Positions 1-5,074 of a stretch of 7,063 bases of DNA are shown piece after piece. Position 1 is the first letter of the stretch; the number at the start of each line of letters is the position of its first letter. Below the pieces are notes generated by a model that searched no databases, was not told where the DNA came from, and worked only from the letters and a program-made list of their open reading frames with translations. This DNA comes from Methanomassiliicoccales archaeon (GTDB taxonomy: Archaea; Thermoplasmatota; Thermoplasmata; Methanomassiliicoccales; Methanomethylophilaceae), in the NCBI GenBank assembly GCA_900767505.1, contig CAAFZG010000051.1, forward strand, positions 1 to 7,063, in the 5' to 3' direction. Position numbers and translations under genes: made by a program.

Positions 1-20
1 GACGTGTGCTCTTCCGATCT
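1..20. other. Illumina TruSeq adapter remnant (not genomic)
   Basis: These 20 bases (GACGTGTG...CCGATCT) are identical to the 3' end of the TruSeq read-2 adapter/primer. The phosphoglycerate kinase reading frame becomes recognisable exactly at base 21, where the adapter stops. This is an assembly artefact at a contig end. The frame stays open through it, so a gene caller could wrongly add about six residues to the partial protein. Confidence 0.95.
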
Positions 21-173
21 CACACCGGAGGTGCCGCGGAGAGGTTCGACCTGGCCGACAGGTTCTCGTACGTCAGCACGGGAGGAGGAGCCCTCGAAAC
101 GTTCCTGCTGGGAGAGCCCCTTCCGGTCATCGAGGCGCTGAAGTACTCCAAGAAGGAATTCTCGGACAGCTGA
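21..173 (+). CDS. pgk: phosphoglycerate kinase, C-terminal end (partial)
   Basis: The last 50 residues and stop codon of phosphoglycerate kinase, the cytosolic enzyme that moves phosphate between 1,3-bisphosphoglycerate and ATP; in an archaeal methanogen it would act mostly in gluconeogenesis. The fragment starts with HTGGAAERF, the counterpart of the archaeal PGK GHT-AA segment. It then shows the diagnostic nucleotide-binding motif STGGGA (residues 19-24 of the fragment) followed by LLGEPLPVIEAL, the usual PGK C-terminal helix. The 5' part is missing because the contig ends here (adapter at 1-20), so this is not evidence of a pseudogene. The next gene starts 47 nt downstream and has its own TATA box, so it need not be co-transcribed. 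Confidence 0.88.
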   Translation, partial: HTGGAAERFDLADRFSYVSTGGGALETFLLGEPLPVIEALKYSKKEFSDS

Positions 174-191
174 GGACTGATTCCAAGAACC

Positions 192-201
192 TTTTTAAAT
201 A
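192..201 (+). promoter_or_regulatory. TATA box for the small membrane protein gene
   Basis: The sequence TTTTTAAATA is a typical archaeal TATA element, in the 47-nt gap after pgk. Its centre lies about 24 nt upstream of the ATG at 221, so transcription would begin at or next to the start codon, giving a leaderless mRNA. Confidence 0.65.
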
Positions 202-220
202 TCATGAGGATGCGGTGGCG

Positions 221-592
221 ATGGCAAAGAAAAAGAGACGGATTGTCGAGGAACCCGAGGAGGAGTACAGCTTCACTCCTACGGAGTTCAACGAGAGGGA
301 GTTCATCCTCAAGGATCTGTACATGACCAAGGTCTTCCTGGCAGTCACAGCCTTGGCCGTCATAGTCGGTATAATTGGTGCCGTTATCTGCAACCACACC
401 GGCATGTGGTGGCTTGCAACGATCATCTCGTTCGCAGTATGTGGATTGATGCCCAAGATCCTGAGCGCTATGAAGTTCAGGGTCGACATGCTCGATATGA
501 AGTCCATGCTCGGGAACTACCTTCTGTTCCTCATGCTGGCGCTCGGTATATGCATCCTGCTCATCAACGAGCCGTTTGTCAGCATACTCTGA
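221..592 (+). CDS. small three-helix membrane protein, possibly EMC6-like
   Basis: A 123-residue protein I cannot name firmly. It has a basic start (MAKKKRR), an acidic stretch (EEPEEE, residues 10-15), a polar segment to about 35, then three hydrophobic segments at roughly 36-57, 62-82 and 98-118. The basic N-terminus suggests that it lies in the cytoplasm. Size and three-helix layout resemble the archaeal EMC6-like family (relatives of a subunit of the eukaryotic membrane-protein insertase EMC), but that rests on general resemblance only. ATG 221 is preferred over the in-frame GTG at 215 because the TATA box predicts a transcript starting near 221. The gene ends at a strong hairpin (610-635) that separates it from convergent rdgB. 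Confidence 0.75.
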   Translation: MAKKKRRIVEEPEEEYSFTPTEFNEREFILKDLYMTKVFLAVTALAVIVGIIGAVICNHTGMWWLATIISFAVCGLMPKILSAMKFRVDMLDMKSMLGNYLLFLMLALGICILLINEPFVSIL

Positions 593-609
593 AATCGTTT
601 ACAATACCA

Positions 610-635
610 GATTCCGGGGGATTCCCCCCGGGATC
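610..635. terminator. bidirectional hairpin between convergent genes
   Basis: An 11-bp stem (7 G/C pairs CCGGGGG/CCCCCGG at 614-620 and 625-631, extended outward to 610/635 with one T-G wobble) closes a 4-nt loop (621-624). It fills most of the 41-nt gap between the stop codon at 592 and the rdgB stop codon (636-634), and its outer bases enter that stop codon. No clear T-tract follows on either strand, so factor-independent termination is uncertain, but position and stability suggest a shared 3' end or RNA-stabilising structure. Confidence 0.6.
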
Positions 636-1191
636 ATATGATCTTCTGTTCCTTCAAAGCTTCAATGAGGAGCCTTACCGCGTTCCCCCTGTGCGACACG
701 GCGTTCTTCTCGTCCATCGGGATCTGAGCGAACGACCTCTTGCCGTCATGGGTGAAGACGGGATCGAAACCGAATCCCCCGTCGCCTATCTCGGATTCCG
801 TGATGTATCCGCGGCATACGCCGGTGACGACGATCCTCTTCCCTCCGATGTCGCATCCGATGCAGCATCTGAACTCCGCGCCGCGGTCTTCGACGCCGGA
901 CATGAGCTTGAGTAGCCCCTTGTTGCCGATGGTCTTCTGAGCGTATGCAGACCAGACTCCGGGGAATCCCTTCAGGGAATCCACGAACAGTCCGGAATCG
1001 TCGACGATGAAGTCCCTGACGCCTTTGGAGATTATCTCGTCCATCCCCTTGTCCACGACCTCCTCCAGATCGGATGTCTGGACCTCGTCGTAGGGCAGCC
1101 TGAGATGCTCCATCTCGATGCCGTACTCCGAGAGCTCCTTCTGATATTCTGCTACCTTGCCGGGATTGGATGTGATGACTTTGAGCTTCAT
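634..1191 (-). CDS. rdgB: XTP/dITP diphosphatase (RdgB/HAM1 family)
   Basis: A 185-residue cytosolic enzyme that hydrolyses deaminated purine nucleotides (XTP, ITP, dITP) to monophosphates, keeping them out of DNA and RNA. Length fits archaeal family members (about 180-190). Family motifs in order: TSNPGK (7-12, nucleotide binding), the acidic YDEVQ region (34-38), VDDSGLFVDSLKGFPG (63-78, with the metal-binding aspartates), GFGFDPVF (140-147) and SHRGNA (166-171). The frame stays open upstream, but the start at 1191 is clear: the protein begins exactly at the conserved MKLKVITSN, and a good Shine-Dalgarno lies 4 nt upstream. The ATG overlaps the bud32 stop codon as ATGA, so the two genes are probably translationally coupled and transcribed from the bud32 promoter. 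Bud32 and this enzyme are frequent neighbours in archaea. Confidence 0.95.
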   Translation of the reverse strand: MKLKVITSNPGKVAEYQKELSEYGIEMEHLRLPYDEVQTSDLEEVVDKGMDEIISKGVRDFIVDDSGLFVDSLKGFPGVWSAYAQKTIGNKGLLKLMSGVEDRGAEFRCCIGCDIGGKRIVVTGVCRGYITESEIGDGGFGFDPVFTHDGKRSFAQIPMDEKNAVSHRGNAVRLLIEALKEQKII

Positions 1192-1811
1192 GTGTATCTC
1201 CCCCTGTTCCGGATATCCTCTACCTTCTTCCTGACGGCCTTCGGGTCCGGGATCAGAGAATAGTATGTCTCCATGAGATCGTCGAAGGCCGACGACAGTT
1301 CCGTATGCGCGGATGCGAACGCCCTCTCGAGTAGTCTGAGATCCACGCCTATGTCCTCCACCTCCGCACGGGTGCAGCCCATGGAGAGGTCTATCAGGCA
1401 TATACTGCCGTCATCGGCGATGATCATGTTGGATGTCGTGAGGTCCCCGTGGCAGATGCGTGCGGAATGCATCCTCGCAACGGTCTCGCCGACCCTGCGG
1501 CAGACCTCCGATGCCTCCTCCGGATGCGCGTCCAGGAACTCCTTCACCGTGGTCCCGCGCATGTCCTCCATCGTGATGGAGCATTCCTTCAGATCGACAT
1601 CGTAGATGCATGGCGTCCTGACCCCCGCATCGCGGGCCTCGTGCATGATGCGCGCCTCGTTCCTGGTGCGGGTGGACCTTATGTGCCGGTCCAGCTCGGG
1701 GAGCCTGTAAGCCTTCGGAGGCCTGTACTTGATGACCGCATCGCGTCCCAGATAGCTTGTCCTGGAGATCGTCGCCTCCGCACCCTGCGCATGTTCGGAC
1801 CGGGAATCCAT
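1188..1811 (-). CDS. bud32: KEOPS-associated kinase/ATPase Bud32
   Basis: A 207-residue small protein kinase-like ATPase of the KEOPS complex, which with Kae1 makes N6-threonylcarbamoyladenosine (t6A) on tRNAs reading ANN codons. Visible motifs: GAEAT (10-14, the shortened P-loop of Bud32), lysine in VIKYR (K28), glutamate in RNEARI (E52), catalytic loop HGDLTTSN (121-128), EDIGVDLRLLERAF (152-165) and the basic C-terminal tail IRNRGR (200-205). The metal-binding DFG element is replaced by DLS (141-143); the aspartate is kept. ATG 1811 is chosen because the protein then begins just before GAEAT, and a TATA box sits 27 nt upstream. Many euryarchaea have Bud32 fused behind Kae1; here it is free-standing, with no Kae1 sequence upstream. 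It overlaps rdgB by 4 nt. Family identity is secure; the effect of DLS is unknown. Confidence 0.93.
   Translation of the reverse strand: MDSRSEHAQGAEATISRTSYLGRDAVIKYRPPKAYRLPELDRHIRSTRTRNEARIMHEARDAGVRTPCIYDVDLKECSITMEDMRGTTVKEFLDAHPEEASEVCRRVGETVARMHSARICHGDLTTSNMIIADDGSICLIDLSMGCTRAEVEDIGVDLRLLERAFASAHTELSSAFDDLMETYYSLIPDPKAVRKKVEDIRNRGRYT
1196..1205 (-). promoter_or_regulatory. Shine-Dalgarno for rdgB
   Basis: On the minus strand AGGGGGAGAT matches the archaeal anti-SD complement AGGAGGTGAT at 8 of 10 positions, 4 nt before the ATG at 1191. It lies inside the last codons of bud32 and fixes the rdgB start against the much longer open frame upstream. Confidence 0.75.
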
Positions 1812-1833
1812 GCCCCTCCGAACAGGCTCTGAA

Positions 1834-1841
1834 TAGATATA
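1834..1841 (-). promoter_or_regulatory. TATA box for bud32-rdgB
   Basis: On the minus strand this reads TATATCTA within ATTATATCTATTC. Its centre is about 27 nt before the bud32 ATG at 1811, predicting a leader of only a few bases. A GGAGG lies only 3 nt from the ATG, out of register with the SDs of rdgB and fni, so it may not be the working signal. The promoter remains intact although an inverted-repeat unit begins at 1902. Confidence 0.6.
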
Positions 1842-1901
1842 ATCGCGCTGTCGACTTGCTTGTATGGGTGTTGCAAGCACGACGGACAGCCGATCAGCGA
1901 T

Positions 1902-1936
1902 TGAATTGTAATGCGTATTTACGCACTAGTGTTCAA
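1902..1936 (+). repeat. left 35-bp inverted repeat arm
   Basis: Begins TGAATTGTAATGCG and ends CACTAGTGTTCAA. Its reverse complement recurs at 3240-3274 with 34 of 35 positions identical; the only difference is A1911 against the complement of C3265. The inner end carries the stop codon (1935-1933) of the ATPase gene. Inside the arm is a 20-bp dyad, 1909-1928 (TAATGCGTA, TT, TACGCACTA), broken at one pair by A1911, overlapping the 8-bp palindrome CACTAGTG at 1924-1931. Confidence 0.92.
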
Positions 1937-3204
1937 ATCAAATCCCTGTCCATCATGAAATCGATCACGTTGATGTGAAGGATCCCCCTGTCGTCGAACC
2001 ATCTGTTCCCGATATCCGTGCGGACGACGATCTTCCTGAAGGAATCGCCTGTGTATCTGAACTGATCGGTCTCCGAGTTCAAATTATCATCATCCGGAAT
2101 GGCGAAAGCAGACTGTATGTACACCCTTTCGCCGTATCTGTTGGCTACGAAATCGATCTCCTTGGGGATGCGCACGGATTTTCCATCCGGCGTCTTGGCA
2201 TTGATGGTCACGACACCCACATCCACGGAATAACCCCTCACCCGGAGTTCGTTGTATATCGCGTTCTCCATGAGATGGGTCACCTCCTGCTGCCTGAAAT
2301 TTAGACGGGCATTGCGCAACCCCAGATCTTCGCAGTAATACTTCTGAGGGTAGGAGAAGTATCTCTTCCCCTTCACGTCGTAGCGCTGCGACTCCGAGAA
2401 CAGGAATGCGTCTTTGAGGTAGTCCAGATACGTCCGGACGGTACCTTCGCTGACGTTCTTGAAATGAGATGAGATCTGTTTGGGATTTGTGAGGGAGCCG
2501 ATGTTGGAGCTTATGAAATCTATGATCCCCTCCAACACATCGGGATGCTCTATCATATGCCTCTCCTTTATGTCCCTGATGTATGTCTCCATGAACAGAC
2601 CTTTCAGATAATCCGCCTTGTCCTCGTCGGACGATAGGGACAGGATGTGGGGCATGCCTCCGAAAGTGAGATAATCGTTGTATGCCGACTGCCTGTCTCC
2701 GCCTTTGGCCATATAGAATTCTGAGAATGAGAGGGGGTGAAGGCGTATCTCGTCACCGCGGCCGCGGAACTGCGTCAACACATCTGTGCTGAGCATGTGG
2801 GAATTGCTGCCTGTGATGTAGATATCGAGATAGCCTGTGTTGAGAAGACCGTTCAGCGTTTCATAGAAGGTGATCTCTTCTCCGTTCTCCAGAAACGGAT
2901 TCTTCACCTTGGACACCATCTGGATCTCATCGATGAAGACATACCTCCTCTTCCCGTCCGAGGTCAGTGACTTGATATGCTCGTACAGGGAAACAGGATT
3001 CCTGAGCGAGATGGCATCCATGTCCTCGAGTTTGATCTCGATTATATCCTCAGGCTCGACCCCTTCGGACAACAGGCGGTGTTTGAAGATCGTGAACAAC
3101 AGGTAGGATTTTCCGCACCTCCTGATACCGGTCACGACCTTGATCAATCCGTTCCATCTGCGGGAACAGAGTTTTTCGAGATACAGGTCCCTCTTTACCT
3201 CCAT
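1933..3204 (-). CDS. AAA-type ATPase with DUF4143 C-terminal region
   Basis: A 423-residue protein of the widespread ATP-binding family with a C-terminal DUF4143 region; its molecular job is not established. Visible in order: Walker A GIRRCGKS (26-33), Walker B YVFIDE (88-93), a sensor-like TGSNS (131-135), FRGRGDEIRLHPLSFSEF (146-163), a likely winged-helix stretch (about 223-270), then the DUF4143 part with HLMENAIYNEL (310-320), KEIDF (348-352) and YIQSAF (362-367). The last motifs resemble the PD-(D/E)XK nuclease core, with Q in place of the usual E/D and no lysine after it, so nuclease activity is doubtful. Length is normal and the frame intact. ATG 3204 is chosen over GTG 3219 because the family starts close to the EVKRDLYL segment and the TATA-like box fits 3204. 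The gene fills a 35-bp inverted-repeat unit and is AT-richer than its neighbours, suggesting acquisition. Confidence 0.9.
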   Translation of the reverse strand: MEVKRDLYLEKLCSRRWNGLIKVVTGIRRCGKSYLLFTIFKHRLLSEGVEPEDIIEIKLEDMDAISLRNPVSLYEHIKSLTSDGKRRYVFIDEIQMVSKVKNPFLENGEEITFYETLNGLLNTGYLDIYITGSNSHMLSTDVLTQFRGRGDEIRLHPLSFSEFYMAKGGDRQSAYNDYLTFGGMPHILSLSSDEDKADYLKGLFMETYIRDIKERHMIEHPDVLEGIIDFISSNIGSLTNPKQISSHFKNVSEGTVRTYLDYLKDAFLFSESQRYDVKGKRYFSYPQKYYCEDLGLRNARLNFRQQEVTHLMENAIYNELRVRGYSVDVGVVTINAKTPDGKSVRIPKEIDFVANRYGERVYIQSAFAIPDDDNLNSETDQFRYTGDSFRKIVVRTDIGNRWFDDRGILHINVIDFMMDRDLI

Positions 3205-3227
3205 GCTATGGACATGCACATGATGAG

Positions 3228-3234
3228 ATTATAA
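3228..3234 (-). promoter_or_regulatory. TATA-like box for the ATPase gene
   Basis: On the minus strand this reads TTATAAT, within AATTATAATC. Its centre is about 27 nt before the ATG at 3204 and just inside the right repeat arm. No Shine-Dalgarno is visible before 3204, in keeping with a leaderless or nearly leaderless transcript. Confidence 0.5.
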
Positions 3235-3239
3235 TTCTA

Positions 3240-3274
3240 TTGAACACTAGTGCGTAAATACGCACTACAATTCA
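3240..3274 (-). repeat. right 35-bp inverted repeat arm
   Basis: Reverse-complement partner of 1902-1936. Here the internal dyad is perfect: TAGTGCGTA (3248-3256), AA, TACGCACTA (3259-3267), overlapping CACTAGTG at 3245-3252. The arm lies immediately upstream of the ATPase TATA-like box (3228-3234), where a regulator bound to the dyad could also act on transcription of the gene. Confidence 0.92.
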
Positions 3275-3393
3275 GAGCAATGGATCCTTGCGCAATAGCT
3301 ACGAAGGGCATCATCCGAAGTCTCCCACCCCGACAGATATCCATGTCCATAGGCCGTCTGCGGATGCTTCCGTGCCGCCGGACGGGTCAATCG
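3275..3393. other. intergenic stretch with no recognised gene
   Basis: Between the right repeat arm and the radB TATA box I see no convincing gene or RNA. A short minus-strand frame crosses it and ends inside the repeat arm, but it has no start signal and no recognisable protein motif. It was probably the radB side of the original bud32-radB spacer. Confidence 0.5.
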
Positions 3394-3400
3394 TTTTATC
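3394..3400 (+). promoter_or_regulatory. TATA-like box for radB
   Basis: TTTTATC, centred about 25 nt before the GTG at 3422. As with the other first genes here, this places the transcription start at or next to the start codon. Confidence 0.5.
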
Positions 3401-3420
3401 GGCGGTAGTGATTTACCGCC
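3401..3420 (+). promoter_or_regulatory. perfect dyad between radB TATA box and start (candidate operator)
   Basis: GGCGGTA (3401-3407) and TACCGCC (3414-3420) are exact reverse complements around a 6-nt centre GTGATT. The dyad fills the whole interval from TATA box to start codon. If transcription starts near 3422 it lies in DNA only, the position of a repressor site; if transcription starts earlier it would form an RNA hairpin touching the start codon. The central GTGAT might also serve as a partial Shine-Dalgarno. Confidence 0.5.
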
Positions 3421-3421
3421 C

Positions 3422-4084
3422 GTGGACAGGATACCGCTGGGCTGCACCCAGTTCGACCGCCTCCTCGGAGGCGGCGTTGAGAAAGGAAGCGTTACGCTGT
3501 TCTACGGCGAGGCAGGGGCCGGGAAAACGAATGTGTGTCTCCAGGTCGCCCGCGACGTAGCCTGCAGAGGCGAGAAGGTTGCCTACATAGACACCGAAGG
3601 CCTCTCCGCCGACAGGCTGGGCCAGATGTTCGCCGGCCACGAGGACAGCATAAAGAACATGCTCATCTTCCAGGTCCACAGTTTCGAGGAGCAGTCCGAC
3701 CGCATCGACAAGATCGAGAAGCTCGCCGCAGCTGGATCGGTCTCGCTGGTCGTGATCGATTCCCTCACGATGTTCTACCGTCTGAACCATGACGACAACC
3801 GTGCCCGCAACGATTTCATCAGGCAGACCGAGGTCCTCCTGAACACCGCGAGGCAGTACGATATCGCGATAGTCGTAACGTCGCAGGTCTATGCCAACAT
3901 GGGCACCGGGGGGGTCGAGTTCCTCGGAGGCCATGCGCTCCACCACAACGCGAAGACCATAATCCGTCTGGACAAAAGGTACGAAGGGGTCCGCGAAGCG
4001 GTCATCGTGAAACATAGGAGCCTCCCCGAAGGGAGGAAGGCCCGGTATCGGATAACCGAGACCGGGATTGAGGATTATCAGTGA
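3422..4084 (+). CDS. radB: DNA repair and recombination protein RadB
   Basis: A 220-residue RecA/Rad51-family protein made of the ATPase core alone, without the N-terminal DNA-binding domain of RadA; this length and layout define the euryarchaeal paralogue RadB, which binds DNA and assists RadA-dependent recombination. Motifs: IPLGCTQFDRLLGGGVEKG (4-22, the conserved entry to the core), Walker A GEAGAGKT (29-36), AYIDTEG (54-60), Walker B LVVID (109-113), and SQVY followed by the glycine-rich loop (154-170). The start is GTG 3422, which puts the IPLG motif at the usual position and fits the TATA box 25 nt upstream. A dyad at 3401-3420 suggests regulation. The stop codon is separated by only 3 nt from that of convergent idsA. 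Confidence 0.94.
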   Translation: MDRIPLGCTQFDRLLGGGVEKGSVTLFYGEAGAGKTNVCLQVARDVACRGEKVAYIDTEGLSADRLGQMFAGHEDSIKNMLIFQVHSFEEQSDRIDKIEKLAAAGSVSLVVIDSLTMFYRLNHDDNRARNDFIRQTEVLLNTARQYDIAIVVTSQVYANMGTGGVEFLGGHALHHNAKTIIRLDKRYEGVREAVIVKHRSLPEGRKARYRITETGIEDYQ

Positions 4085-4087
4085 CGC

Positions 4088-5074
4088 TCAGACGTCCCTG
4101 TCGATCGCGAACCTTGCAAGGGCGATCATGAATTCCTTGTCCTCGCTCTCGGGCAGGAACTCGATCTTGGAGATCGCCTTGTCGACCTTCTCCTTGGCGA
4201 GGTTCAGGGCGTAATCGATGGAGCCTGCGTCGCGCATGATCTGCATGGCGCGGGCGCACTGCTCGTCGGTCGCATCCATGTTGCCGAGGATCGACTTGAA
4301 CTCCTCCAATTCGGCGGGGTCCTTTATGGAGCGGATGGCGTGGGTGACCATGCAGGTGCACTTGCCCTTGCGTATGTCGTTTCCGACGGATTTGCCGGTC
4401 TTGGACGGGTCCCCTGCGATGCCGAGATAGTCGTCGAACATCTGGAATCCGAGTCCTACATCCAATGCATACTCGTTGATCGCCCTGACGGTCTTCTCGT
4501 CGGCGCCTCCGATAATGGCCCCGCCTGCCGCGGCCGCGGCGAAGAGAACGCTGGTCTTCAACTTGATGGTCTCGATGTAGACGTCCTCGGTGACGATCTG
4601 CCCCTCGTTGTTAACGTCCATCTGCTGTCCGCGCGCAAGATCCCAGACGGCCTTGCTCACATACCTGAGGGCGTCCCTCATCCTGTCGGCGGGAACGTCC
4701 AGGTCGCAGATGATCTGGTATGCCTTGGCGAACAGTGCATCCCCTGCGAGGACGGCGGTGGGCATGCCGTATGTCACGTGGATGGTGGGCATCCCTCTGC
4801 GGACATCGTCCCCGTCCATGAGGTCGTCGTGGATCAGGGTGAAGTTGTGGATGTACTCGATCGCGACTGCCAGGGGCACGGCCTTGGAACCGTCCCCTCC
4901 GACGGCCCTGCAGCATGCGACGGCCATCGCGGGGCGCATCCTCTTTCCGCCTGCATAGGGGTACTGGCGCGAGGCCTCCATGAGGTTGGAGGGGTCCTCG
5001 TTGCCGATATAGCTCTTGATGGGTCCGTCGAGCTCGGCGGACATCTTCTTCAGATATTCTTTAGCGTCGATCAT
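4088..5074 (-). CDS. idsA: geranylgeranyl diphosphate synthase (polyprenyl synthetase)
   Basis: A 328-residue trans-prenyltransferase that adds isopentenyl diphosphate to allylic diphosphates, most likely up to C20 geranylgeranyl diphosphate, the precursor of archaeal ether lipids. Motifs: GGKRMRP (42-48), first aspartate-rich motif DDLMDGDDVRRG (83-94), GDALF (111-115), KT (173-174), second motif FDDYLGIAGD (213-222) and GKSVGNDIRKGK (227-238). F78, fifth before the first motif, with T79 at the fourth, is the pattern of archaeal C20 synthases (farnesyl synthases of the related type have aromatics at both), so C20 is preferred; exact product length is inferred. It is last in the ipk-fni-idsA operon. 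Its ATG overlaps the fni stop as ATGA and only a weak Shine-Dalgarno (TGAT, 5 nt away) is present, so coupled translation is likely. Confidence 0.93.
   Translation of the reverse strand: MIDAKEYLKKMSAELDGPIKSYIGNEDPSNLMEASRQYPYAGGKRMRPAMAVACCRAVGGDGSKAVPLAVAIEYIHNFTLIHDDLMDGDDVRRGMPTIHVTYGMPTAVLAGDALFAKAYQIICDLDVPADRMRDALRYVSKAVWDLARGQQMDVNNEGQIVTEDVYIETIKLKTSVLFAAAAAGGAIIGGADEKTVRAINEYALDVGLGFQMFDDYLGIAGDPSKTGKSVGNDIRKGKCTCMVTHAIRSIKDPAELEEFKSILGNMDATDEQCARAMQIMRDAGSIDYALNLAKEKVDKAISKIEFLPESEDKEFMIALARFAIDRDV

Larger units (their letters stand above)
1902..3274 (-). mobile_element. inverted-repeat-bounded ATPase/DUF4143 unit, transposon-like
   Basis: A 1,373-bp unit delimited by a 35-bp inverted repeat with one mismatch. 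It contains one gene whose promoter begins 4 nt inside one repeat and whose stop codon lies inside the other. This gene-filled layout is that of an insertion sequence, but the encoded protein is an AAA-type ATPase with a DUF4143 region, not a recognised transposase. The unit sits between the bud32 and radB promoters without destroying either. No convincing target-site duplication is seen: the bases just outside (minus strand) are ATTGCTC and ATCGCTG, 5 of 7 alike. Base composition is lower in G+C than the flanks. Whether it moves, alone or with help, cannot be decided from one copy; the repeats could instead be paired regulatory sites. Confidence 0.5.

Noticed and set aside
1192..1401. Longer rdgB frame reaching into bud32
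   Set aside because: The extension overlaps bud32 coding sequence and has no family similarity. ATG 1191 has a good Shine-Dalgarno and starts at the conserved N-terminus.
1812..1901. Kae1 domain once fused upstream of bud32 and split by the insertion
   Set aside because: The spacer holds a TATA box at the right distance and no Kae1-like motif in any frame, nor does 3275-3393. Bud32 looks complete and separate.
3205..3219. GTG start at 3219 for the ATPase gene (five more residues)
   Set aside because: The TATA-like box is only about 12 nt upstream of 3219, so the start codon would lie before the expected transcription start. The family N-terminus fits ATG 3204.
1902..3274. CRISPR or other direct-repeat array
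   Set aside because: There are only two copies, inverted and more than 1.3 kb apart, with a gene between them. No regularly spaced direct repeats occur in the window.
1895..3281. Target-site duplication around the inverted-repeat unit
   Set aside because: The best candidate (ATTGCTC against ATCGCTG on the minus strand, directly outside the arms) matches at only 5 of 7 bases. That is too weak to count as a duplication without an empty-site comparison.
3265..3447. Short minus-strand frame across the radB promoter as a remnant gene interrupted by the unit
   Set aside because: It would read into the right repeat arm and stop there, but the peptide shows no recognisable family and does not continue as a known protein on the far side of the unit.
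3413..4015. 200-codon minus-strand frame opposite radB
   Set aside because: The plus strand encodes RadB with all its ATPase motifs. The antisense frame has no motif or start signal.
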